Assembly (NCBI RefSeq): GCF_905220415.1
Contig: NC_059555.1
Span: 8,486,001-8,550,000 of the forward strand
DNA length: 64,000 nucleotides
Origin: Colias croceus
Lineage: Eukaryota > Arthropoda > Insecta > Lepidoptera > Pieridae
Direction: 5' to 3'
The translations under genes were made by a program, and so were the position numbers. Shown here in pieces: positions 38,801 to 50,843 of this stretch. The notes beneath the pieces were generated by a model that was given only the letters and a program-made list of their open reading frames with translations, was not told the DNA's origin and did no database searches. How positions within the stretch are numbered: position 1 is the first letter of the stretch; every line of letters begins with the position of its first letter.

Positions 38801-39098
38801 TTCAATGTTCACCCACTTTAAAGAATACAACAAAGGTGCTTCTTTTTACGATGCGTTAAAAGTACCACCAGATACTTTCAATATTTACGTAATGAATTTA
38901 GAAGCCGCTTTCTTGGAACATTTTAAGCCCAAAATGGAACGTCCGGGCAGCAAATTATACGAAATATTACATAAGGTACCATTTAATTTCCCATGCCCAT
39001 GCTTTCCAAAAGATTATTTATTGAAATTATTTGTTAATTTCAAAATTTTTTCAATTTTAAGTTTTCATAATAAGGAATTTAGAGTAAGGCGCATATAA
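35840..39098 (+). CDS. THAP / P-element-transposase-like protein, 826 aa
   Basis: Exon 1 35840-35934, intron 35935-36712 (GTACTG...TTTCAG), exon 2 36713-39098; joining restores the frame and yields 826 residues without a stop. Residues 1-80 form a THAP zinc finger (C7, C12, then C58 and H61, with the AIPS box near 77). A charged linker with two TQT motifs follows, then a P-element/THAP9-type transposase region from about residue 200 with the conserved FDVPHLIKSIRNN block (415-427) and a C-terminal LxCKCAKKHSCP segment. Three positions that carry catalytic acids in active P-type transposases appear changed: Y292 in IYEM (usually DEM), H381 in ISHKDSN and V607 in QDCFV (usually QDxxE). The long open frame with these losses suggests a domesticated, DNA-binding but non-transposing protein. 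The ATG at 35840 is the first in frame. AATAAA lies near 39256. Confidence 0.85.
36376..36592. repeat. 108-bp tandem duplication in intron
   Basis: Two consecutive copies, offset by 108 bp, share GTATGTATA-AGATAC, GATTTGGCCCGTGGAACACG, TTTTTAATAACTAGTAAAAA and TGTTTAAACTTTAACGTTT. They lie entirely in the intron of the THAP/transposase-like gene. A few differences show the duplication is not brand new. Confidence 0.8.
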
Positions 39099-40908
39099 AT
39101 TTGATATTTTATTTACTAACTACTGTTTTTTGTTTTTCGAATATGATTAGAGTATAGTAGATAGATAGTTTACATTGTTATTAAAAATTTAAAATCTAAT
39201 GAAGAATTTTGACAGATTGGAGAAAAAGAGCAAAACAAATATACTTGTACTTCTAATAAACTATTTACCTATATCTCGATGATTTACCTGCGTATTTGTT
39301 ACCAACTGTACTACTTAAACGACTTAAATTTCTCTAGAATTACGATTCTCTAGAATATCCGTGAATTACTTAATTATTAATAACATGTTAATTTAATAAA
39401 AAATACAATGGTATTTTATTGTTTTATTTATGCGATCCTAATAAATTTGGTATAGACTTCTTAACAGATTTTGTTATTTGGTTTATGAATAAATTGCGTT
39501 TAAAATCCGGTCATCTTAATCAAAAATTTCAATCTACAAAAATTGATAATCATCTTAGTTTTTAAATTACAGTAGGTACCTACTTACTACAAATTCTAAT
39601 ATTCACTGTATGCTACTATGTACTTCTATAAATGAGTCAACTACAATGCAGATGTAATTTGGACACGTTGACAGATCTTTATTCTTACTTACAAACCTTT
39701 ATTTTTACTGCATAGGCATCATTTAACATCACGACAAATAATACTTGTAGAGGTATATTTATTTAAAGAACAAGCACAAGTCATTATTTAGATTGAAATC
39801 ATAAAAATATCATGACCTTTCCAGGTACAGAGGGCAAAAAAAGCTCTCACTTTACTTGCATCTATGTATCCTTCCTTTGATAAATAATTAATATACACAC
39901 TGACAGAAGGAAAAAACCTGCATTAATCTTGTAGACTACATTGCATATTCAACAGGGCTAAACGGCACTGGCTTGCTTATAAAAAGCGCACTGTACAAGA
40001 ATAAATTAATGTAAGGAGCGAGTTTAATTGAAGGAGCGTAACTTGACGTATCCGGCTGAAAGTTAACTAGGAACGTTTGTAGGTAACCTACATCGGTGTG
40101 GACAAAGCAGTCGAGGAGCTGTGCATTCTGTGCTTTAACCAGCACTATAATGGAGTTTTTTCTTGATACAGTTGTCGGATGTCGGCAGACTCATTAATAT
40201 ATTGTACATTCTTCAACAGGAATTAGGAAACGAAGATTCTAACAAATGGCATTAAAGAGAGATAATGATTAATCGTATTAGTAATCTGGTATTTAAATTA
40301 TATCATCGAAATAAAGTTAAAGAGAAGATTTAATACTATACATCTGTTATTTATCTTGCATTAACAGGTAAAAGGACTTTCATCCCATCAAAACTTACAT
40401 TAGGATGTTATCTTTGAAACAGGGTAGGTACGTTCAGCCCACGTCCATAGAATTATTTGAAATAGTCGCAGGCGTTCACTATTGACAATAATGTTAAGTT
40501 TAACAGTGCACATTTTATGGTCTATTATGCGAGTACGCTACGCTGAAATGAACCGAATGTACGGTATAATATAGAGGTGGTTTCCCCATGCATGACGCAC
40601 ATGCAAGGGAGCATGAAGATCTGCCGACAATAGAACGGATGTGCATTGTGCAAAAAGTGCAGTGTATTCTTTGTTAATATTGTTATTAATATAATTATTG
40701 AGAACAATTCTGTAGTATGCACGTCATGGTTGTTACTTGTATGACCCAGATGGGACATGGACGGTCATTTCTGCAGCAGATAATTAATGCATTAAGAGCG
40801 AATTGTACTATTCCAGTATTCTGTAATACATAGTACAGTATTCAGCAAATAACTTATCCTCAAAAACAACTCAATACTCATAGTAATTAAGTCAAAGTTA
40901 CAAAACAG
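39099..40908. other. Intergenic AT-rich DNA
   Basis: 3' flank of the THAP/transposase-like gene. No further gene or clear repeat was recognised, and the frames of 60-77 codons lack domain evidence. Confidence 0.45.
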
Positions 40909-40910
40909 TA

Positions 40911-42174
40911 GGGTAGACTGGGTACGATTGAAACAAAGGACGGTTGAAACAACACGAATATCTCGCAAACCGTTGGTGGGGGGGTTAGGGGTCCAAGGGG
41001 AAAATGAAGCGCACAACTGTTCTAAACACGAACAACAAAGTTGCGTCGATCTCCGCGCGCTTCAGCTGATTTTATAAGACCCTATTGTGTTTTTATGACC
41101 AAAAGTAAGTATTTTGGCTTGGAGATTTTTCCAATTATTGGCGTTTCTATTTAAGTGACAGTATTAAGTGTGCGTTTTTGTTTGAAGTGAATCTTGTGGA
41201 ATATGAAATTGTGATTAATTTTTGTGTATCATTGTTGTTACAATTACTATAACTGTATTTTACCTAAAGTAGGAGTTGGGGACGGTTGAAACATTTTTTT
41301 TGGGGACGGTTGAAACATTGTTTTAATTGTTTTTTGATTTTTTAGAAGCCGATAGTACGTGTAAGAGAGATTTTGGGAAGACAAATAGACTTGTCGAAGT
41401 ACAAAGACGCATATGAGGAGGTGAAAACCGGAGAATCATTGCAAAAAGCGGCAGAGAAGCACGATTATTCGCTTCTAAGGTAAATTCGAATGCGAGATGA
41501 CTCTGGCAAGCAAGAAAATAAAAAAATGGGATATAATAGAGGATATAACAATAGAAGGTATAATAATAGAGGGCGAAAAATTAGGAAGTCTACTATTTAC
41601 ACTGACACAACAGATAAGCAAGAGATAAGAAAAGAGCCAGAATTAATTTTGAAACGAACAAGAGCTGAGCAAGTGAAGAAGCGATTGGATAGAGGAAAAA
41701 GGACGAAGTTTGATGGAGGAAAATGTAAAAGAAACACCATTAAAGCAAAAAGAAAATGTACAAGAGAAGATATCATCAGAAGATGAGGAGCAGGTACTTC
41801 TGTCTTGTTTGTATGTCACCATGTGTAGAGAGCAGACCTTATTGTAAGAGAGTTTCTTAATTATTGTTAGATTTAAAATAAACAATCAATAAAACATATT
41901 TTAATACTATATTTTGTATTATTCACATGTTTTTCAACTGACCCCAATCACTGTTTCAACCGCCCCTGGTATGGGGACGGTGGAAACAAATCGGATTTAT
42001 TGTTTTAATTTGATCTACTATTTAAAAAAATACACCTGGAACTAAAACCAAAGTGCCTATTAGTAGACAGATACATGCTCTTTTATTTAACATATATTTT
42101 TCATCGCTCGGGTTATAAAAAGCAAAGTTATGGTCGTTATAAGTGAAATTGTTTCAACCGTACCCAGTCTACCC
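40911..42174. mobile_element. Pogo-like (Tc1/mariner) transposon remnant
   Basis: A 1264-bp element flanked by TA at both ends (40909-40910 and 42175-42176), the Tc1/mariner/pogo target. The 25-bp inverted ends start GGGTAGACTGGGTACGATTG and differ by one base. The GACGGTTGAAACA phrase in the ends recurs inside near both ends, as candidate transposase-binding sites. The interior keeps an HTH_psq/pogo-type piece (at 41382-41482: SKYKDAYEEVKTGESLQKAA...) and an acidic tail (about 41717-41840), but no DDE catalytic domain, so it is non-autonomous. Confidence 0.8.
41346..41842 (+). pseudogene. Pogo-type transposase remnant (HTH and acidic tail)
   Basis: One frame from 41346 reads VREILGRQID, then YKDAYEEVKTGESLQKAAEK, matching the helix-turn-helix at the start of pogo/psq-type proteins, and stops at 41480. 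A different frame near 41717-41840 encodes an acidic, lysine-rich tail (EENVKETPLK ... ISSEDEEQV) before a stop. The catalytic middle is gone. The 98-codon basic frame at 41490-41786 lies in yet another phase and is probably an artefact. Not functional. Confidence 0.6.
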
Positions 42175-42176
42175 TA

Positions 42177-45159
42177 TTCAGAAGCACGAAGGGGCAAAAT
42201 GTAGGTTCAAAATCGATGGCTTACTTGTTCATGAGTAATCTAAAAACAAACCGACAGAACTCGATACACATAAATGCAATATCAAAGCATGTATGTGATA
42301 TGTCCATCGTTTCCTGTGCAAGAATGCTGCCAGCCGCGGTTCTTGGAAACGCATTTATTTCTGCTCTCTTCTGAGAAACTCGTTTCAAGTGCTGTTCTGT
42401 GCGATGAGGCATCATCACAGATTATAATAATAGCTTTCGGGGCGGTTACCATGATGTCTTAACAGTATTATTCCCAATGTAGGACAGTGAGGGCGCTAGA
42501 CGACCTATATAGCGCTGTCACTTTTCCACAATATAATAATACTACTATAAGATATCATAGTACGGGGACTGAAAAGCCTCGTTTGCAAGATAAATATTAT
42601 TTCATATGCGAATTCTTCTATGAAAGTCGTAAATCGTGATCATTGAATACTTATTTAAATGTAAATTATAATTATTTATTTTGATCAAGAAATATTAAGG
42701 TATCTACTAGTGATTTTATACCAAAACCAAACCTAACATACCTAGTACATTTTGTCAAGCACATAACACGTAATAATTTCACATAAACAATAAGTAGGTA
42801 TCCATTCTGTACTTCATGAACCCAACTGGTTATTATGATATTAATATTATACACGTTATGCCTAGCTCGACCTATAATCCAACACCTACAAATAATTGCA
42901 GCTTAGCTATTTACCGCCATCACATAATAGACACCTTGTAAATTATGAGCATAATAACCGATTGTATATTATGTTATTCCCACGCCCAAAGATAATTTTA
43001 GGTTAATGATTAGGTTATATTAAAGTTTGGAACTTAAACACCTAATATGCAAACACAGAAAACGTTTAAGAACAGAAAACATAAGTTCTAAAATAAGTTA
43101 AATTGAACACGTCAAATATTATTAACTTTTTAAAACTTTATGATTCCTCACGTCATTTCAGTTATCTAGTCTAGTCATCTTGTAAGTAAATATCATAACA
43201 TTGATCTTTTATGTTGGAAAGGTAGCAGACAGAAAGACAGACAGCTACATTACTGTATAAAAAGTTAAAACTATTATATAATGACTTCCAAATTCCAATG
43301 TCTGTATATGATGAGTCATTTCTCTCCGTGAAGGCTTGCCTTTAGCATAATATCTAAAATATGAAGCATACTTTTAAAGTTTGTGTTTGTGTATCATCAC
43401 GTGAGTTTTAAACGGATCTGTGTAGAAATTAGTCTGAAAAACTTGTATTCAGTAACATCTGCTAATATTATATTTTCGGATTCAGAGAATATGTATACCT
43501 ACGTTTTTAACTGCATTTTTCTTTAAAAATATCAGGTTCTCAATTCGTAGCGTATGTATATTTTCGTTTCATTCCGTTAAACTTCTATAAGCATCGAAAT
43601 ACTGCATTTAAAATGGAAACTAATTTGGATGCACGTACGAAGTATTAAAATTTCATTAGAGTATTGAAAGAAAATTTCAAACATACCCATATATGTGTAT
43701 TTTAATATAAGAGCATTTAATCGCATCTCTTTATGGCTGTAATAAAAATCTCACTCGGGTTTAAAACCGGTCCACCGATTAATGCTACTGCCTACATAAA
43801 TATATTATCTTTATCGTTTTTCTCATTTACTTCGAAAGGCTAATCTGTATTATGTTAATAATTACTAATTCTAATGGTTTTTAAAACAATAATATTATTT
43901 TTAACAAAAATATACTTCTAAAAACTGTACATGACCGCGGAGATACGTAGAATTTTTTACCTGTGGCGTGGCTGATTTGAATGACAAACATTATCCAAAT
44001 GTGTTCAGCAGTAACATACATACAAATGCAGTACCTAAGCATAGTAGTTCTTTTGTTATATTCTATCATCTATGTTGTACTATACTTTACTTTAGAAGAA
44101 GAATTATAATTACATTAATATTTATTAATGTAATTATAATTCTATTATCTATACAACGTATGTACCTATATCTTGTTTTGTACTGAACTGCGTCACCCAA
44201 AAACTACTGAGCTATTTTTAATGAAGATCATTAAATATGAAATGGAAATAGCCAGTGAGTTGAGTGTAGTTTAATGCCCATAAATAATGATGACTAGAAA
44301 AATCGAGTTTTTTAATGTCTTCGTATCTACCGCGGTTCTTACAATACTTAAATATTTTGAAATACCTAATCTTATACCACACCTAAATCTTTTCTTTTAG
44401 ATTTCGAAGATGTGTATGTAGGTACTATGTATAATCAACATTTGAAAGTAAAATAAATTAAGGTTTATAAGGTACTCAATATTAAATAATGTATGAGAGA
44501 CTTTGTACCTATTTGAGTTTAAAATTTTACTTTATATAGATTATAGGTAGATACCTAATAAGTTAGAACTCTGTTAGCAAATCTGTAAAATTAATTAATA
44601 CCTATTGTTTATCAGTTAGTAATACTTAAGAGTTAAGATGAACTTCCTATTTCGTCGTAACTTCGTATTTTAGAACAAAACTGAACTTTGTACCTAGGCT
44701 AGTAAATACATATTTTGTATTACGTATCGCTGGGGTCGGCCAACGATAAACCATTATCAGTTAACATTATCACGTAAATAGTTCCCCGATTCGCGATAAC
44801 AAATAATTCGTTCAGATTTATATCTCGACTCTGTCACAATCATAAATCCCAAGTAAAAAGTCCTAGTCGTATAAAACAATGGCTAGGATAATTCAAATCA
44901 CAATACATAAGTCCCCATAAGCCAGTTCAACTCCAAAAAAACGAATCGAATATGAAAAGACAATTCTGAATATAGATTTAACCTTGATTGTTGAGTAGGG
45001 CACGACACACGTGCCCCAGACGAACAACAAAAACGCAATTGAGCTGTAGAGTGTATAGTACAGATTACTGCGATTACGTGCAGGAAGGACGGCTCGACCC
45101 GTTCATATCTAAAAATCGCCAGCAATTAGCCTATAATAAACAAACTCGCGCAATTTAGC
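42177..45159. other. Intergenic AT-rich DNA
   Basis: No gene recognised. It contains a 21-bp AT-rich palindrome at 44100-44143, listed separately. Confidence 0.45.
44100..44143. repeat. AT-rich perfect palindrome
   Basis: AGAATTATAATTACATTAAT and its reverse complement face each other with only about two bases between the 21-bp arms. It could extrude as a cruciform or fold in RNA. There is no adjacent gene and no evidence that it is an origin. Confidence 0.8.
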
Positions 45160-45270
45160 AAAGTGAAGGCGCGACGTTGCCGCACCGTGCGGGCCGGCGG
45201 CACGGCAACCTCGCATAGCGGTACCGGCCGGTCGGTGTGGCAAAAGTGCGACGCGACGTTGCCGCACCGC
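45160..45270. promoter_or_regulatory. GC island with repeated GCGACGTTGCCGCACC
   Basis: GCGACGTTGCCGCACC occurs at 45171-45186 and again at 45253-45268, with an opposite-strand variant CACGGCAACCTCGC (45201-45214) between them and several CCGGCC/GGCCGG blocks. It is the densest cluster of the window's recurrent motif. No gene start was identified beside it; the next gene begins 1.5 kb downstream. Confidence 0.5.
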
Positions 45271-46639
45271 CCCACATCAATATCTTGTACCCACGCGATG
45301 TATTTTGGGATTACATACCGCACGGAATGATTACATACAAAAGTTATGTTTTTGACTTGAGACTTAAACTTTCCGAACAAATAATTATTGTTTCGTTCTT
45401 GAGATATGACATTCGAGCGATTCGTTGCCATGAAATTTTTGATAACTCAAATCGCCAGTTGTTTTTCATCGATCTTTTAAAGTTTTTCGAGGTTGATACC
45501 ACAAAAAAAATTTATTTCATCGTGCATCGTATTTTTCCTTCTTATATTCCCGTATAAATAATTGATGTTCAACCTTTTTGAACCTAACTGCAATTCATCA
45601 CCAACACGACGAAATCTCACGCACACACACGCAATAAATATCTAACACTAGAACCCATAATTAAAGTAATTACATGTCTACGAATACATATTTTGATTTA
45701 TGCGACTACAAATCACGCGTGTGGTACCGACGTTCGATCATTATTGTTTCATGTATTTCTAGCCAAGTGTTTAGGAATTAGGATATACCATGTATATCAG
45801 ATATCCACAGTCAAATCGCTTTAATCAGTCTGCTAACGATGAATTCAATGTTCCGGATTCGATTCTTAGTCGCGAGTAGCGACTCGCGACATAACAATTA
45901 AAATTATTCTTGGTATAGGAATTAGGGTACATACAGCATATAAATACTTGAGAATCGAAATACATATACCAAGCATATACCTATAGGTCCAAAATTGTTT
46001 TATTAAACTATTATTTTCAGACTAATCCAAGTTTTATAGTAGGTAGGTAATAAATAAATTCTAAAGACAAGAAATTTATCAAATATAATTATCTTTTAAA
46101 ATATTTTAAAGTTATCTACGATAATACATTCCGCGAGATATAACATCTTTATCCGCGTCCTTAAATACATAAACTCGAAAATAACCAAATACCTAAATTA
46201 CCTAATACCAAAATAAATAATATCGAGAGTTGAGACACTTTGAAATCTAGGCTACCTAATTATATCAGAATACAGACGACCTTTTATCGAGCGGGTATCA
46301 ATTTAGTAACTGAACCGGTTAAGCTATTAGTAGTCTGCTAGTCTAGCCCTAAACCTGTATTAAAGTTAAATAAAATGGATACCTAACATTTGTTTAGATA
46401 ACGCTAACGAGTGCAGTAAAAATATCCTTGACTAATTACATGAGATAAACATAGTGTTATTCACTATAGGAATAATTAATGCAGCCTTTTTACACGATAC
46501 AAATGAGTAATGACTATCGAATAAAAAAACAAAAATTCAAACATGGAACTTGCAACTGACAACGTCACGGATACGTGTCGACAGTGCGACGTAAAATAAG
46601 CAGCGAAACATCGTTGCAACAGTGAAAACAATTCAATAA
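45271..46639. other. Intergenic AT-rich DNA
   Basis: Upstream flank of the first MADF gene. The 106-codon frame at 45237-45557 starts inside the GC island and has no known domain. Nothing else recognised. Confidence 0.45.
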
Positions 46640-46776
46640 TAATAATCAGCTGACATAATTCCGACGCGACAGTCGCAGCGCCCGCCAATCAGCGACCGGC
46701 GCGCGACGGGGCGCGCGTCAGTCCGACCGCGACTGTTGCGCTGGGCGCGCGTCTTTTCGTCGCAGAGTCACATATC
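46640..46776 (+). promoter_or_regulatory. Promoter of MADF-BESS gene 1
   Basis: A strongly GC-rich stretch before the ATG at 46777, with a CCAAT box (CCCGCCAATCAG near 46680) and an arthropod initiator-like TCAGTCC (about 46719) in CGCGCGTCAGTCCGACC. The same GCGT/TTCAGTCCGCG context occurs in the 25.8-kb promoter. No TATA box. Confidence 0.55.
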
Positions 46777-48622
46777 ATGAACGGCGAGTACTCTTTCAAC
46801 CCGGTGCGGCTCATTGAAGAGGTGAAGAAGCGACCGGGGTTGTATCAGAGCCACCACACGCTCGACCGGGACGAGAAGCTGGTACTTTGGAAGGAGATAG
46901 GCGCCGCGCTGTTCCCCAACTGGGACTCCTTCGACAAGGCCACTGCGTACGACCGAGGTGCGTTTTTTAGACTGAACGCATTGCGACACCACGTGTTGTT
47001 TTGTTGATTAACGCGTCCTATAAACCCTATTTATTCTGTAATACTGTTGTTTGGGTAGGTAATACATTAGTACGTTTTTTCAATAATATGGATAGGTATA
47101 TTGGGGAATAACAAACATTTTTACTTGAAACAGGTTTAATAGGATACCTGATTGTGATTAAGATTATTACGTTGTAAATTTTGCAAACGTATAGTAAAAG
47201 CATAGTTATTATTACTAACGTTAATATAGCCTTAGAATAAACTTTTATACCTCTTAGCCGATACTTTTACGCATCATTTGTATTCCACTGACTTATTTAT
47301 ATTGCCAACAGTACTGCAGTTGCAAAAGAAATGGAGGTCACTGCGCGACGCTTACAACCGGGAACTGCGCTCAAGGAGGTCAGGGGTTCGAATCCACCGA
47401 CGTGTGTATATGTACTTCAAACGTATGAGTTTTCTCGGAGGCTTCGACGGAGATGTCAGCGATGAGACTGAGTGAGTATCATTGATTATATTCTCAGAGA
47501 GGAATATATATACCTACTGTTTACGTCATGTATTTTTTTTATTACGTACTAGCGAACCGCCCCGGCTTCGCCCGTGGTACATGATTACGTTTTATCTCCA
47601 TAAGAACAATCCTCATACTTCAATGAATATGTATTATAAAAAAAGAATTAACGAAATCGGTTCAGCCGTTCTAGAGTTTTGCGCTTAGCAACACATTTAG
47701 CGATTCATTGAACAACGTGCCAAAATACAAAAAAATAGCATAACTGCATAAGCATAGCATAGAAAATTGACTAACACATATAATATAGGAAAACTATGTA
47801 GGTACTAGGGCAGATAGTCGTGCCTAGCCTACACTTGAGAGAGGATGGTATATTAAGTTAACAGGGAAAGCGTAGGTACCTACTAATTACTAATGAGTAC
47901 CATTATTTCTAGCTAATTACACTAACCGTGTTTAGACGTCTAACTTAAGCGGAGAATAAATTAACTTAGTTGTTACTTAATTCGCGGATAAATTATAGTC
48001 GCGGAGATATCAGTAGGTAAATATACATATTAGTTAATTAGTTAATTAAATATTATTCGCAAATGATGGGATTTGCATATTCCTCATTAGATTAAGTTAT
48101 CGTTCGTAATAAATAATTATTTTCTTGAATCTTAATAAAACTGTTATTATATTATACAGCCATTATAAATTGTAACATAACCTTTAACCAGAACTAATAA
48201 TACCTTATCGTTGTTACAGCGAGCCAGAAGACATAACACGAGAAGAAATCATCATGGACGACGTAGACGAAGACACGCCCAAAATAGAGCCAGCAGACAC
48301 CCCAGTAGTGATACCAACCCCAAAAACGCGCAAACGACGCCGCGTGAAAAAGCCTAGCTCAGAATTCGCACCTACAGAAGAAGTAGAAATGCCCATATTT
48401 CCACTAGAAATGTCAGAAGACGGTGACAGCGATAGGTTATTTTTATTATCGTTTTTGCCAGAGATGAAACAATTCCCTCTAGACATTAAGATGTGGGTCA
48501 GAGCACAGATTGCTAACATTATGCAGGAGGCTGTGACTACGCATTTTAATAAACTCGAAGCGGGGACCTCGCATGACAAGCGGTTCCAGGTTAAAAGACA
48601 GAATAGAGATAGTTTTGACTAG
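46777..48622 (+). CDS. MADF-BESS transcription factor 1, 247 aa
   Basis: Three exons: 46777-46957, 47312-47471 and 48220-48622, all with GT-AG borders and frames that join exactly to give 247 residues. Residues about 12-105 are a MADF domain (LIEEVKKRPGLY, W48 region, QKKWRSLRDAYNREL), a Myb/SANT-like DNA-binding fold. A basic KTRKRRRVKKP stretch (about 148-158) is a likely nuclear signal. Residues about 183-217 are a BESS motif (DSDRLFLLSFLPEMKQFP), used for protein-protein contacts. Such proteins usually act as chromatin-linked regulators in insects; this one's targets cannot be inferred. It lies in tandem, same strand, with a second MADF-BESS gene 1.25 kb downstream. No AATAAA close to the stop, but ATTAAA lies near 48648. 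Confidence 0.85.
47549..47700 (+). repeat. Family Y repeat in intron of MADF gene 1
   Basis: CTAGCGAACCGCCCCGGCTT, CGCCCGTGGTACATGA and GAAATCGGTTCAGCCGTTCT match the short repeat at 51.95 kb. It sits wholly in intron 2, same sense as the gene, and probably has no effect on the protein. Confidence 0.7.
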
Positions 48623-49689
48623 TCTAAGTTGTTGATTATTGTAAGGTTTATTAAAGTTGTTTTTTTTATACTTGGTGTATTATTTTTGACTATCTCTAGT
48701 TATAAATCATATTATGTGGATTAATTTATCATTTACCTATATAAGTTTACATAACTAATATTTCGTTACATTTATGAATTAATTAGGATGTAATCTCATG
48801 CTAATTTTTAAATTTACAGTCTATTATGTATTTTTATGAATAAATCCCATTCCAATTCATAGAATTCGATACTAAGATTAAAGTATTTGCTATGATAATA
48901 TAAATGGATATTATGATAAATATTTGACTAATTCGTTTACCTGTCGCCTTTATATACCTGAAACAAACGAAATATTTAATATGGATAATCATACATTATT
49001 TAATTTATTACATCAGACAAAAACTAAATTTTGTAAGCTTAGTATAGGCGAAACGTAAACAAGTATTTCGACGAACAGTTGGCCCGAAATTAAAAAATTA
49101 AATCTTCCACAGAATAGTAAAACAAACAACAGAAAAATATCACAAAGGTTTAATGTTAAATAATATAATATTTAGACTCATTCATCAAAATAGAATTATA
49201 CAAAATAGTTGGAAACTTAACAAAGCCTGAACGCCTATTCTATTCAAGGAATAAACCCCTTTTATAAACTTTCTCTATTATTTTAAACTTCTACCTGAAC
49301 GAGAATAAAGTGCATTTATTTTAATACTTTGGACATTTCTCTCAATGAGTTTCGTTTAAAACATGTGAAGGCTCTGTTTTTGTGTTTTTGGTTGTTTATA
49401 TGTATATAATTTAATCAAACATCTGGATAAAAATAACAAAAGTAAAACAATGTTTGTTAGATACCGGTCTTTTACACTAAAACGGAGCAACTGGGTTTTT
49501 GTGATTCAGATTACAATAATTTCATCTTAGTTCATTAATTTTACATAGAAGAGATAGAAGTACCTACTGCCATAAATTAAAATATTGAATTGAATTACTT
49601 TGTGATTTGCAATTTCTTAAAGTTATAAACTAAATATTAATGATTATTATTATGTAAATGTTACTACTTGTTCTATTGAATTTGAATAC
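48623..49689. other. AT-rich spacer between MADF genes
   Basis: 3' flank of MADF gene 1 and upstream flank of MADF gene 2. No gene or repeat recognised. Confidence 0.5.
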
Positions 49690-49867
49690 TGAAACGCAGT
49701 CCGCAAAACGCAGACCGCTGAAGCGACGTTGCCAGCACGGCTAACTGGAATGCGGAGTCGTACCGCTCGCGCTGCGTAGTGCGTTCATTTCCAGTCAGCG
49801 GTTCGAGTGCGATCGACGCGCGTTTTACAAACGAAGTCTTATTAAACGCTTTATTATTAATTCCGAA
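49690..49867 (+). promoter_or_regulatory. Promoter of MADF-BESS gene 2
   Basis: GC-rich stretch ending at the ATG at 49868. It includes the recurrent motif GCGACGTTGCC (49723-49733), CCGCTCGCGCTGCG and CCAGTCAGCGG (about 49791), a possible initiator context. The motif here is in the same orientation as in the 45.2-kb island. Confidence 0.55.
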
Positions 49868-50843
49868 ATGTCGACATATTCGATAGACGCTGAATTATTC
49901 ATCGCTGAAGTATCAAAACAGCCAGCTATATGGGATTTGACTAGCGATGAAAATAAGCTGAGAAGGTACAAGGATAAAGCATGGGCGGAAATCGCAAGAG
50001 TATTCATAATAAACTTTGATGAATTGCCAGATTCTAATCAGTTAGATATTTGTAAGTATTTAAAATGATTATTTAGTTTTATAAATATGTATTTGTCTTT
50101 AATTATTATTTATTATATTATATTGTACGTTTTGTTACGGTTTACATTGATATAATGTTTGAACGGTTTATGGATAATAATATCATAATTTAACACTTTT
50201 TACATTACTAATTAGTTATTATGTTATCTTCAAAGATAATGTCATCCGGACACTGTATGTATTATCAATGTACTAAATTGTTTCAGTTCAAAAATTACAA
50301 GGCAAATGGAGAAACCTACGTGACAACTATGTGCGTTCGTTGCGAAAAAAAGACTCACGATACGCACACACTGAAAGGATGTCCTTCCTCGACGTGGTGT
50401 ACCAGCACCGACCGACGAGAAGCATGGACAGGAAACGTTTTCAGAAACGCAGAAAGAACCGTATTAATTTTAAAGAGGATTCTTCGTCGAACGACGAGCA
50501 AGGCCCATCAACTTCGATTGAAGACAGACTTGATGAATCGAGCCCAAGCAATCTAGGTGCCGATACTTTAATAATTAAAGCGGAATCATCTAGTGAAGAT
50601 GACCATCCATCTATTATTGAAAATTTAAAACGAAAGAGAAGAGTGAAGGAAAATCGCGTCGAGTTTTTAGAAATACCGAAAGAAGAGGAAGTCCGGGTTA
50701 CGTCAACCAATGTTCCGGATGAGGACAAATTATTCTTTGACTCTCTTTTACCGGTAGTGCACGAATTTAATCTAGACCAAAAATTAGAATTTCGCACGCA
50801 AATTTTGCATTTATTAAAAAAAATACGTTCTAATCCATTATAA
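49868..50843 (+). CDS. MADF-BESS transcription factor 2, 246 aa
   Basis: Two exons, 49868-50051 and 50287-50843 (donor GTAAGT, acceptor TTTCAG), join to 246 residues. Residues about 10-100 form a MADF domain (LFIAEVSKQPAIWD, W50 region, QKLQGKWRNLRDNYVRSL). Residues about 110-118 are basic (RKRFQKRRK), a likely nuclear signal. The middle is acidic and serine-rich. Residues 207-241 are a BESS motif (EDKLFFDSLLPVVHEFN). The first intron falls at the same place and phase (phase 1, just before the QK-W-NLRD segment) as in the neighbouring gene, but the second intron of that gene is absent. The two are diverged tandem paralogs. AATAAA lies shortly after the stop. Confidence 0.85.

Noticed and set aside
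41490..41786. 98-codon arginine/lysine-rich ORF inside the pogo-like element
   Set aside because: Its phase differs from both the HTH fragment and the acidic tail, so it is probably an off-frame reading of AG-rich DNA.
47385..47395. GGTTCGAATCC, a perfect tRNA T-loop/B-box sequence
   Set aside because: It lies within exon 2 of MADF-BESS gene 1, in its reading frame; no acceptor stem, D-arm or anticodon arm surrounds it.
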